A stretch of DNA of 64,000 nt from Bacillota bacterium (GTDB taxonomy: Bacteria > Bacillota > Clostridia > Lachnospirales > Lachnospiraceae): assembly GCA_023437715.1 (NCBI GenBank), contig JAEZFK010000021.1:62001-126000 (forward strand), in the 5' to 3' direction. The notes under the pieces are model-generated. The model had not been told where the DNA came from, made no database searches, and saw nothing but the letters and a program-made list of their open reading frames with translations. Positions 9,137-17,527 of the stretch are shown in pieces. The position numbers were made by a program, and so were the translations under genes. Position 1 is the first letter of the stretch; every line of letters begins with the position of its first letter.

Positions 9137-9979
9137 ATGAAAACAGGAAAGAAAAAATTGATTTATACGCCGGCAAAGGCGATTGTGGCCGTGGCCCTTG
9201 TGGTGATTCAGGTTTATCCCATCTTCTATGTGTTTTTGTCCAGCTTAAAAACCCAGGAGGATTTCCGCAAGCTTCCGTCTTATGCCTTTCCCACGTCCTT
9301 TCAGCTGGGAAATTACAGGAAAGTGCTGGAGGTCAGCCCCATTGTCAACTATTTCAGGAACAGCATCATCATTCTTGTATTTACCCTGGCAATTCTGCTG
9401 GTGTTAAGCTCCATGGCCGGCTTTGCCCTGGCGAAAATAAAATTTAAGTCCAACCAGTTTCTTTTAAATTACTTTATGCTGGGGCTGATGCTTCCCTGCC
9501 AGGTGGCCCTGATTCCATTATTTACGGTTTTCAGCAAGCTGAATCTGCTGAATACCTATGCGGCCATCATTCTGCCTCAGGTGGCCTTTGCCCTGTCCTA
9601 TTCCATCCAGCTCTTCTATTCCTTCAGCAAGTTTACGCCCAATGAGATTATAGAAGCGGCGATCATTGACGGCTGTACGCCTTTACAAAGCTACATAAAG
9701 GTGGTATGTCCCATGTCCACCAATTCCCTGCTGACCGTGGGGAGCATGCAGGCGGTATTCTGCTGGAATGATTTCATATGGGCCAATACCTTTATCCGTT
9801 CAAGCAATATGAAGACCGTAACACTGGGGATCAATGACTTTGTGGGATATATGGGTGTTACGGACTGGGGGCCCACCTTTGCGGCCATTATTCTGATTAC
9901 GATTCCAACATTTATCATCTATTTTTTGACAAGTAAATACATGCTCGCAGGCATGACTGCCGGAGCGGTAAAAGGCTGA
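9137..9979 (+). CDS. ABC sugar permease, MalG/UgpE type (system 1)
   Basis: Second membrane subunit, 280 residues, beginning four bases after the first permease with GAGTGAGAGG as ribosome site. The EAA loop is EAAIIDGCTPLQSYIKVVCP, and the C-terminus GMTAGAVKG is the typical CUT1 ending. It completes the transporter core except for the missing nucleotide-binding subunit. Confidence 0.92.
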   Translation: MKTGKKKLIYTPAKAIVAVALVVIQVYPIFYVFLSSLKTQEDFRKLPSYAFPTSFQLGNYRKVLEVSPIVNYFRNSIIILVFTLAILLVLSSMAGFALAKIKFKSNQFLLNYFMLGLMLPCQVALIPLFTVFSKLNLLNTYAAIILPQVAFALSYSIQLFYSFSKFTPNEIIEAAIIDGCTPLQSYIKVVCPMSTNSLLTVGSMQAVFCWNDFIWANTFIRSSNMKTVTLGINDFVGYMGVTDWGPTFAAIILITIPTFIIYFLTSKYMLAGMTAGAVKG

Positions 9980-9999
9980 TATCAGGAGGATATATCATT

Positions 10000-11391
10000 A
10001 TGACAAGATTATTTTATCAACTGCCGGGAACCTGGTTCGGGGACTGTATGCCCTTTGGAGCCGGAAATGAGTTTTATCTCTATCATCAGAGGGATACGAG
10101 AAAGCCCTGTCCCTTTGGGGAGCCCTTTGGATGGGATTTAAGCACCACCTCCGACTTTGTCCATTATGAGGACAGGGGAGTGGCGGTTCCCAGGGGAAGT
10201 GATGAGGACCAGGACCAGTTTATCTTTGCAGGAAGCGTGTTTGAGGCCGAGGGCAGATATCATATATTCTATACCGGCTATAACCGGGACTATCCGGATA
10301 TGGGAAAGCCGTCCCAGGTGCTGATGCACGCGGTCAGTGATGACCTGTTAAGCTGGACCAAGACCAGCGAAGCACTTACCATATCACCCCAGGAGGGATA
10401 CGATCCCGATGACTGGCGTGATCCCTTTGTGGTCCGTGATGAGGAAAGAGATGAATATCTTCTGATTCTGGGAGCCAGGAAAAAAGGGCCTAAGACCAGG
10501 CAGAGCGGCAGGACCGTTTACTTTACTTCCAGGGATTTAAATAATTGGGAATTTCACGGGGATTTCTGGGCTCCCGATTTATACACCATGCACGAAATGC
10601 CCGATCTGTTCCAGATCGGGGACTGGTGGTACCACATCATTTCCGAATACAGTGACAAGAATAAGATTGTATACCGGATGGCAAAAAGCATCCGGGGGCC
10701 GTGGCTGGCTCCGGTGGACGATGCCTTTGACGGCAGAGCCTACTATGCGGGCAGGACCTTCTGCTTAAACGGACAGAGAATTCTGTTTGGCTGGGTGCCC
10801 ACCAAAGAAAATTGTGATGACAGGGGAAACTTTGAATGGGCGGGAACCTTTATGGCCCATGAGATCTATCAGAGGCCGGATGGTACCTTAGGAGTGAAGA
10901 TGCCGGATACGGTATGGGATGCGTTCCCGGACAGCATGCCGGTGGAGGACTTTGTGATCACGGCTCCCCATAAACGGGAGACAAGGACTGTTGCGGAAAA
11001 TACCGGAGATTTGTTCCGGTTTGAAGCTGATGTAGAGTTTGAAGAGGGGACCCGTTCCTTTGGAATCCGCTTCCTTGAGGATGATGAGACGGAGACAGGC
11101 TACCAGTATATTTTCCGGATCGGTGAAAATCTTTATGAGTTTGAGAAGAATCCCAACTGGCAGTGGCCTGCTTCTATGAATATAGGACTGGAACGGCCGA
11201 TTAAGCTGGAAGCCGGAAGGAAGTATCACTTACGGATGATTGTAGATGATACCATTGCCACCCTCTATATGGATGGAGTAGCGCTTAACACCAGATTTTA
11301 TACAAAGCCGGGGGAGACGGTAAAGCTTTTTGTCACGGACGGAACCTTAAAAGTAACCGGTGCTTCATGGGCAAAGCAGGTGGAAAAATGA
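10000..11391 (+). CDS. Divergent GH32-clan glycoside hydrolase (beta-fructosidase-like)
   Basis: Cytoplasmic (no signal peptide) five-bladed propeller hydrolase plus C-terminal beta-sandwich, 463 residues. The clan J landmarks are the RDP motif in DDWRDPFV (about D141, transition-state stabiliser) and an acid/base Glu in MHEMPDLF (about E199). The nucleophile region, normally WMNDPNG, is here TWFGDCMPFG with a candidate Asp15, so the enzyme belongs to a remote branch and may not act on ordinary sucrose or levan. It sits directly behind the system 1 permeases and probably cuts the imported sugar. The stop overlaps the next start (ATGA). Confidence 0.75.
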   Translation: MTRLFYQLPGTWFGDCMPFGAGNEFYLYHQRDTRKPCPFGEPFGWDLSTTSDFVHYEDRGVAVPRGSDEDQDQFIFAGSVFEAEGRYHIFYTGYNRDYPDMGKPSQVLMHAVSDDLLSWTKTSEALTISPQEGYDPDDWRDPFVVRDEERDEYLLILGARKKGPKTRQSGRTVYFTSRDLNNWEFHGDFWAPDLYTMHEMPDLFQIGDWWYHIISEYSDKNKIVYRMAKSIRGPWLAPVDDAFDGRAYYAGRTFCLNGQRILFGWVPTKENCDDRGNFEWAGTFMAHEIYQRPDGTLGVKMPDTVWDAFPDSMPVEDFVITAPHKRETRTVAENTGDLFRFEADVEFEEGTRSFGIRFLEDDETETGYQYIFRIGENLYEFEKNPNWQWPASMNIGLERPIKLEAGRKYHLRMIVDDTIATLYMDGVALNTRFYTKPGETVKLFVTDGTLKVTGASWAKQVEK

Positions 11392-11780
11392 TATTGGGAA
11401 AAAGAAAAACAGGCCATATAGGGCTGGCTGTCAATGATTTAGAGAGAGACAGGGCCTGGTATTTAAGCCTGGGATTCCGGGAGACCGGCAGGTTTATGAC
11501 CCCTGACGGGGAGCCTGTAAGCTTTCTGGATAACGGGTCGGTTATCTATGAGATGTACCAGCCCTGCATCCCTGTAGGGGCGGAGGCGGCAGGGAAGATT
11601 GATCATATTTCTTTTGTATCGGAAGACATTGAGGCCGACTATAAGGCAGCTCTGGACCAGGGGTACACGGTCTGCACCAATGCTATTGAAGAGATCAGCA
11701 CTTTCTGGGAAAAGGGAATCCGGTATTTTAAACTGGAAAGCCCTACGGGGGAACAGATAGAATTCTGCCAGATTTTGTAG
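11388..11780 (+). CDS. VOC-superfamily (glyoxalase/bleomycin-resistance fold) protein
   Basis: A small 130-residue metal-binding-fold protein with the paired beta-alpha-beta units of the vicinal oxygen chelate family; TGHIGLAVNDLERDRAWYLS opens it and SPTGEQIEFCQ closes it. The ATG at 11388 overlaps the GH32 stop (ATGA), with AGGTGG just upstream, and is preferred over an in-frame ATG at 11367. Candidate metal ligands are His10 (TGHIG), His69 (KIDHISF) and Glu (EQIEF). Substrate unknown; its position suggests a sugar epimerase or lyase role in system 1. Confidence 0.75.
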   Translation: MILGKRKTGHIGLAVNDLERDRAWYLSLGFRETGRFMTPDGEPVSFLDNGSVIYEMYQPCIPVGAEAAGKIDHISFVSEDIEADYKAALDQGYTVCTNAIEEISTFWEKGIRYFKLESPTGEQIEFCQIL

Positions 11781-11786
11781 GAACAG

Positions 11787-11839
11787 GCCGGAAATATCCG
11801 CCGCATAGGCTTTTAAGGCTTGGCGGCGGTTTTTCCGGC
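11787..11839 (+). terminator. Probable terminator or attenuator before the DUF624 gene
   Basis: CCGCCGC (11798-11804) pairs with GCGGCGG (11823-11829) followed by T5, and an outer GCCGGAAA / TTCCGGC stem flanks it. It separates transport and enzyme genes from the regulatory genes of system 1. Confidence 0.65.
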
Positions 11840-11874
11840 TTATGGGGAAACGGCGGTTTGGGAGGGAATAAGTT

Positions 11875-12483
11875 ATGAACAGGATATTTGGAACCGAAGG
11901 GTATCTGATGGTATTTTTTGAAAGAACAGGGATGATGATCAAGCTGAATCTGATTACCATTCTTTTTTCGCTTCCTGTAGTGACTGTGGGTGCGGCGGTT
12001 ACTGCTATGAATGATGTGAGCATGAGAATTGACAGGGGAGAGGAGGGCTATGTTTTCCGGGACTTTTTCCGGGCATTTAAACAGAATTGGAAGCAGGCCA
12101 CATCCATATGGATTTTTATGCTGATCTGGATTATAATAAATCTGGCCAGCGTGCGGATGATAGGCGCCGGCGGTCTTAAGCTGCCGGTGGCCGGCTTCGG
12201 CGTCTGGTGTACTTTAAATCTGACGGTAATTATTGTGGCTGTTTATACATTTGCTGTTCTGCCAAGGTTTGAGGAGACTACCGGCACGGTGGTCCGGCAT
12301 GCCTTTGCCCTGGCTTTTTATCACATTCCATATACGGTTGCGATCTTGACGGCGCTTGCGCTGCCCGTGGCTTTTCTGTATTATTTTCCTCAATGGTTTT
12401 TGCTGCTGCTTTTATTTGGGCTGTCATTTCCGGCTGCTGTTTCGGCGCATTTTTTCAATCGTATCTTTTTAAAAGGAGTTTAA
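11875..12483 (+). CDS. YesL-like DUF624 membrane protein
   Basis: A 202-residue protein with about five hydrophobic segments, starting MNRIFGTEGYLMVFFERTGM. DUF624/YesL proteins are found almost only beside YesM/YesN two-component systems and sugar transporters; their biochemical role is unknown. It ends one base before the kinase gene and has GGGAGGGAATAAG as ribosome site, so it is cotranslated with the kinase pair. Confidence 0.85.
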   Translation: MNRIFGTEGYLMVFFERTGMMIKLNLITILFSLPVVTVGAAVTAMNDVSMRIDRGEEGYVFRDFFRAFKQNWKQATSIWIFMLIWIIINLASVRMIGAGGLKLPVAGFGVWCTLNLTVIIVAVYTFAVLPRFEETTGTVVRHAFALAFYHIPYTVAILTALALPVAFLYYFPQWFLLLLLFGLSFPAAVSAHFFNRIFLKGV

Positions 12484-12484
12484 T

Positions 12485-14287
12485 ATGGCGCTGAAAAACC
12501 TTTCCATGCGGAACCGGGTATTTTTATATTTTTCTGTAATTGTAGTAGTATTCACGGCTTTATCCGGGATTGTAACCTATAAGCTGGCAGAAAATATTCT
12601 TATGGAGAAAACCATAAAGCAGACAGGGGAAACCATCCTTCAAATGTCAGATACCTACGACTTTTATATGAAAGGAATGAAGGACAGCCTGACATGGATC
12701 TGCAACTCAGAGGTGCTGCAGGAGGAGCTGCACAATGGAACTGCCAATAATAATGATGATTATGCGGGTTATGACAGCAATATCAGAATCATTGAGCGGA
12801 TGATTGTTCAGGCCTATTACAGCTACAGCATCAGGGAGATCGCCATTTACAGCAGGGAGGGGGATGCCTTTCTTATTCCACGCAGGGAAACGGAGAAAGG
12901 AAGGACGCCTGAACAGCTCCACGACATCGCAAAGCTGGGAAAGGGCAGGCCTGTGATTGTAAATGACGGGGATTCACAAGGCAGCTTTCTGGTGGTAAAA
13001 CAGATTAAGGATTCTCTGACCATGGAGGATCTGGGGGTGGCTGTTTTAAGCCTGCGGAAGGACTATTTAAAGAGCATTACCAACAATGCGGATTTTTCTT
13101 CCAAGGGAACGATTCTGCTCTTAGATGAAGAAAATAAAAGCTTTTTTGACAACGGACATTTTAAAATTACAGAAGAGCTTACGGACCGGATGACCGGGCT
13201 TTACGGATATTTTCCTTATAAGGCAGACGGCAGAAGCTATGTTGTCATTTACCACAAATCTGACAACACGAAGTGGACCACCATAGGTCTGGTGCCTGTG
13301 TCCGTGTTTCTGGAACAGTTAATTCCATTCCAGATTCAGTCTCTTTTTCTGATGGTGGTGTTTCTGGCTGTTTCCCTGCTGGCTTCCAAGATGCTGGCGG
13401 ACCGGATGATCCGTCCGGTGGAGGACATGTCCGAAGCCCTGGTTCGGTTTTCCGGGGGAGATTTCTCCGTCAGGATTGCGGAGCACAATGGGGATGAGCT
13501 TGGCAAGCTGGGCCATGTGTTCAACAAGACCATAAGACAGGTAGAGGACTTGATTGACAGCGTGGTAAAGAGCAAAAGTCTGGAAAAGGAGCTGGAGTTT
13601 CAGGCGCTCCAGGCTCAGATCAACCCACATTTCCTGTATAATACCATGGATATTATCAATTGGATCGCTTATAAAAACAATGAGATGGAGATATGCAGCA
13701 TGGTGCAGTCGGTGAGCCGTCTCATGAGGCTGAGCATCAGCCATAAGTCCGGCAACTTAACTCTGGAACAGGAGATTGATTATATCAGGGATTATCTCTA
13801 CATCCAGAAGGTGCGGTATGGAGAACGCCTGGAGGTGGTCTACCAGGTGTCGGAGGAGGTGGGCAGGCAGGTGATCCCTAAATTTACCCTTCAGCCCCTG
13901 GTTGAAAATTCCATTGTTCACGGGCTGGAAGGCGGTAACGGAAAATGCCTTATTTTAATTTCCGCGCGGAGAGAAGGGGAAGATGTGGTGATGCTTGTCA
14001 GGGACACGGGGAGCGGAATGGATGAAAGACGGCTGGAAGGGCTGTTTCAGGAGACGGAACCCTCTTCCGGCAATACTCATTCCCATATCGGCCTCTATGC
14101 GGTTGACCAGCGGATCAAGTATTTGTTTGGCAGCCAGTATGGGCTGACCATCCGGTCCAAGCCGGGGAACGGGACCTCGGTCACCATAAAAATCCCGTAC
14201 ACAGGTGATGAAGGATATCAGGTAAGCTATGGAGAGGTGATGAAGAGAAGGCATGAAGAAGCTCAGGGTGATGATATTGGACGATGA
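12485..14287 (+). CDS. YesM-type sensor histidine kinase (system 1)
   Basis: Membrane sensor of 600 residues. It has an N-terminal membrane segment, an extracellular Cache-like sensor (about 35-280), a second membrane segment (about 285-305), a HAMP linker, the His_kinase domain with the phosphoacceptor in INPHFLYN (H382) and a HATPase with LVENSIVHGLEGG and RDTGSGM. It would phosphorylate the YesN partner whose start lies inside its last 35 bases. AAAAGGAG precedes the start. Confidence 0.92.
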   Translation: MALKNLSMRNRVFLYFSVIVVVFTALSGIVTYKLAENILMEKTIKQTGETILQMSDTYDFYMKGMKDSLTWICNSEVLQEELHNGTANNNDDYAGYDSNIRIIERMIVQAYYSYSIREIAIYSREGDAFLIPRRETEKGRTPEQLHDIAKLGKGRPVIVNDGDSQGSFLVVKQIKDSLTMEDLGVAVLSLRKDYLKSITNNADFSSKGTILLLDEENKSFFDNGHFKITEELTDRMTGLYGYFPYKADGRSYVVIYHKSDNTKWTTIGLVPVSVFLEQLIPFQIQSLFLMVVFLAVSLLASKMLADRMIRPVEDMSEALVRFSGGDFSVRIAEHNGDELGKLGHVFNKTIRQVEDLIDSVVKSKSLEKELEFQALQAQINPHFLYNTMDIINWIAYKNNEMEICSMVQSVSRLMRLSISHKSGNLTLEQEIDYIRDYLYIQKVRYGERLEVVYQVSEEVGRQVIPKFTLQPLVENSIVHGLEGGNGKCLILISARREGEDVVMLVRDTGSGMDERRLEGLFQETEPSSGNTHSHIGLYAVDQRIKYLFGSQYGLTIRSKPGNGTSVTIKIPYTGDEGYQVSYGEVMKRRHEEAQGDDIGR

Positions 14288-15827
14288 GGAGAGGATTCTC
14301 CAGGGACTTGAGTGCTTTGACTGGGAGCATTACCACTGCATGGTGGCTGCCAAGGCAAGGGATGGGGCTGAGGGAATTAAAAAGCTGCGGGAGGCCATGC
14401 CGGATATCATTATCAGCGATATTAAGATGCCGGTAATGAATGGGCTTGACTTTGCCCGCCGGGCCAGGGATATACTGCCGGGAGCCCAGATTATTCTTTT
14501 GTCCGGCCATGATGAATTTGAGTATGCCAAGACGGCGATTCAGGTGGGAGTCAGGGAGTATCTTTTAAAGCCTTTGAATTTTACGGAATTATCGGAACTT
14601 TTGGAACGGATCTATGCGGAATATGAAGCCAATAATCTGGAAGAGAAGCGGATGGCGGAGTTTATGGAGCAGTACCGCAGCGCGATCCCGGTCATCCGCA
14701 GGCAGTATGTAGGGGATCTGGTGCGGGGAAATATCCGGGACCGGAAAGAGATCAGGAAACGGATGGAATCCATTGATGTGGACATTGAACAGTATGTGTG
14801 TGTCAAGGCAAGGGTGTACCAGAGCAGGCAGATCGAAAGCTGGCTCAGGGAATTTGTGGTCATGAATATGGCGGAGTCCATGATTTCCGGTTATTGCAGG
14901 GATTTACTGACCTGTATGGACGGGGCAGAGTACTGCATGGTGGTAATTCATGATCCAACCATGGGCGAAAACCAGTGCATGGACATGAGCGTAAGGTTTT
15001 GCGAGGAATTGCAGAAAGTGGTGGGGAATACCCTTAAGGAGGAAATCTGCTTTGGAATCTCCTGTGCGGACAATAATCCCTGCAACATTTCCGCCTTGAT
15101 GGAGGAAGCGTCCATCGCCTGTGACCAGAGCTCATTTCTGGGAAATGACAGCATCGTTCGGTACGCCGACATCCGGGAAAATAAAAAGGAATGGAAAACC
15201 TCGGATGGACAGAAACGAAGAATCAACACCCTTGTTTCTACCGGGGACTTAAAGGGTATTGAGGAAATGGTCAATTCCATTTTCGGGCAGAATGAGGCCT
15301 GCAGCGGCGGCGTGCGGAGCCGGGCCATAGACCTGCTTTATTCCCTCATCATATATTCAGAGCCCGGGAAAGCGGCCAATACGGCGAAAATGCTTCATGA
15401 GAGCATAGAAAAGGTGTTTGGCGCCAAATCGGTGGAGGAAATTAAGAAGTATGTGACAAAGCTTCTGATGATACTGGCAAGGAGCAGCAAGGAGCGGACC
15501 AATGACAAGAACCAGGCCCTTGTAAACAGCATACTGGGCTACATGGAGCTTCACTACAAGGATGATATTTCCCTTGACGAGCTGTCTGACGAATTTCATG
15601 TGAGCAAAAACTACATTACCCATCTGCTGAAACGGTATGCGGGCAAGAGCTTTTCCGAGCATGTGCTCCAAATCCGTATGAACCGGGCGGTGGAGCTGAT
15701 CACCTCTACGGATCACAGCATTGCCAGGGTTGGGAATATGGTGGGATATCATGATACCAGCTATTTTATTCAGGTGTTTAAGAAGTATATTGGGGTGACG
15801 CCCAATGATTATAAGAGGCTGTACTGA
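14253..15827 (+). CDS. YesN-type AraC response regulator (system 1)
   Basis: Receiver domain with the phosphoacceptor Asp56 (IIISDIKMP) and acidic pocket LDDEE, a long middle region, and two C-terminal AraC helix-turn-helices (about 425-524) ending in YHDTSYFIQVFKKYIGVTPNDYK. It overlaps the kinase gene by 35 bases with the ribosome site GGAGAGG inside the kinase, so translation is coupled. It presumably activates the promoter near 6796. It has 524 residues. Confidence 0.92.
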   Translation: MKKLRVMILDDEERILQGLECFDWEHYHCMVAAKARDGAEGIKKLREAMPDIIISDIKMPVMNGLDFARRARDILPGAQIILLSGHDEFEYAKTAIQVGVREYLLKPLNFTELSELLERIYAEYEANNLEEKRMAEFMEQYRSAIPVIRRQYVGDLVRGNIRDRKEIRKRMESIDVDIEQYVCVKARVYQSRQIESWLREFVVMNMAESMISGYCRDLLTCMDGAEYCMVVIHDPTMGENQCMDMSVRFCEELQKVVGNTLKEEICFGISCADNNPCNISALMEEASIACDQSSFLGNDSIVRYADIRENKKEWKTSDGQKRRINTLVSTGDLKGIEEMVNSIFGQNEACSGGVRSRAIDLLYSLIIYSEPGKAANTAKMLHESIEKVFGAKSVEEIKKYVTKLLMILARSSKERTNDKNQALVNSILGYMELHYKDDISLDELSDEFHVSKNYITHLLKRYAGKSFSEHVLQIRMNRAVELITSTDHSIARVGNMVGYHDTSYFIQVFKKYIGVTPNDYKRLY

Positions 15828-15925
15828 GTGTTTTTATAAAAATTGAATATCAGAATGAAAGGGTACAGGGGCTGGGGCCATAAAACCTGCAGGAATCCAT
15901 TGAAAAAATCTATGCCTTTTCAGTT

Positions 15926-16020
15926 AAGAGACTGTTGTAAAAGGAAGAATAAATACCATATGTATATAGGATATATGATATATGGCATAAACTCTCCTTT
16001 TACGGCAGTCTCTTATTTTT
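15926..16020 (+). terminator. Long bidirectional hairpin terminator
   Basis: A 20-bp stem (AAGAGACTGTTGTAAAAGGA with TCCTTTTACGGCAGTCTCTT, allowing G-U pairs) encloses a second AT inverted repeat around CCATAT/ATATGG, and T-rich sequence follows. It ends system 1. The full 15828-16160 gap (333 bases) holds nothing else clear except the ribosome site of the next gene. Confidence 0.75.
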
Positions 16021-16160
16021 TACTTTGAAAAACATTAAAAAAGTGTAGGAAATAGTTAAAATCTGTAGTTTATTTCCCCTGTTTCTTCTGGTATTTTAAT
16101 TGGGAAACCAATCATTTTTATGGATGAGCACAAAAATGAAAAAACAGGAGGAAAAGGGGA

Positions 16161-17522
16161 TTGGAGTATTATGTAAACAATTTTGGCGCAACAGCAGACG
16201 GAAAGGCGAAAAGCACAAAAGCCATACAGAGCGCCATTGACTGCTGCCACCGGGAGGGGGGCGGCAGGGTAATCCTGGAAAAGGGAGTCTATGTATCGGG
16301 AACCCTGTATTTAAAATCCGGAGTCTATCTGGAGGTTTCTTCTTCCGCTGTTTCAATGGCCAGCCCCGATATAGAGGACTATGGGCAGGACACCCATCAT
16401 AACCGTTACCGCAATGAGGAATGCCTGGACCGGTGTTTTATTTATGCACAGGACGCAGAGAATATAGGACTGATGGGCTTTGGAGAAATTAATGGGAATG
16501 CGGAAGCGTTTCCAAATGAAGGCAGCATTTACCGCCCAATGATGCTTCGGATGCTCCGGTGTAAGAATATCAGAATGGAAAATTTGAAGCTTTATAATTC
16601 GGCCGCCTGGACGACGGCATTTCTGGACAGCCGGTACATATGGATCAGGGGACTGGATATCAGAAATGAAAGGAAATACAACGGTGACGGACTGGATTTT
16701 GATGGCTCCAGCCATGTATGGATTTCTGACTGCTTTATTAAGGGAACGGATGACAACCTATGCCTTCAGTCCAGCTCTGAGGATTTCCCGGTTGAGGAAA
16801 TTCATATCAGCAACTGTTCCTTTACCTCTGTCTGCGCCGGCATCAGAATCGGCTTAAAGTCAATTGGTATAATCAGAAACGTAACGGTCGCCAACTGCAC
16901 CATGAAAAATATTTACCGGGAAGGAATTAAGATTGAGTGCACGGAAGGGGGCAGTATAACGGATATTCTGATACAAAATATTGCCATGTACAGTGTAAGA
17001 AGGCCTGTTTTTCTCATTCTGAACAACCGGTTTGAGCCGGAGGGCTGGGGCACTTCCATCGAGCTGAAAGAAATGCCGCAAATCGGCTCCATGGCAAGAA
17101 TTATGATCTCCAATCTTACAGCCATAGATGGGGAGGAAATGAAAAAGATTAATTATCGTTTTCAGGATGACGTGATGGGAAGCCCCAAATTTAACGGGAT
17201 TCGGGTCGATGCCAGCTCATCCCGCCCTATAGAGGATCTGACCTTAAGCAATATCAGGTACCGGTGTGTGGGAGGTGTGAAGAAAGAGGAGATTCCTTCC
17301 GTCTATCCGGAAGTAGTTGACAGGCTGGTGGAGCCTGAGATAAAAAGCTCTGAAAACTATTATCCTGACTGGAGCAGGGCGGCATTTATGGATATCAGGA
17401 ATGTCAGAAGGCTGGCTGCGGATCAGATTGTATTCTCTTCGGAGACAGTGGACGAGAGAGAGCCGTATATAATTGAGAACTGCGAAGAACTGAAGAAAAG
17501 TATTTTCTTAGAAAGGAGTTAA
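16161..17522 (+). CDS. GH28-like polygalacturonase-family hydrolase (pectin-lyase fold)
   Basis: Right-handed beta-helix hydrolase expected to release galacturonic acid or a related sugar from pectic oligosaccharides. The N-terminus YYVNNFGATADGKAKSTKAI is typical. The catalytic Asp motifs appear as NGDGLDFDG (about 174-182) and GTDDNLCLQS (about 195-204). The usual GHG His motif is replaced by CAG in VCAGIRIG, so the substrate or activity may differ from classical polygalacturonase. There is no signal peptide. The start is TTG at 16161 with ACAGGAGG nine bases upstream; no better ATG is available. It has 453 residues. Confidence 0.82.
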   Translation: MEYYVNNFGATADGKAKSTKAIQSAIDCCHREGGGRVILEKGVYVSGTLYLKSGVYLEVSSSAVSMASPDIEDYGQDTHHNRYRNEECLDRCFIYAQDAENIGLMGFGEINGNAEAFPNEGSIYRPMMLRMLRCKNIRMENLKLYNSAAWTTAFLDSRYIWIRGLDIRNERKYNGDGLDFDGSSHVWISDCFIKGTDDNLCLQSSSEDFPVEEIHISNCSFTSVCAGIRIGLKSIGIIRNVTVANCTMKNIYREGIKIECTEGGSITDILIQNIAMYSVRRPVFLILNNRFEPEGWGTSIELKEMPQIGSMARIMISNLTAIDGEEMKKINYRFQDDVMGSPKFNGIRVDASSSRPIEDLTLSNIRYRCVGGVKKEEIPSVYPEVVDRLVEPEIKSSENYYPDWSRAAFMDIRNVRRLAADQIVFSSETVDEREPYIIENCEELKKSIFLERS

Positions 17523-17527
17523 ACAGA

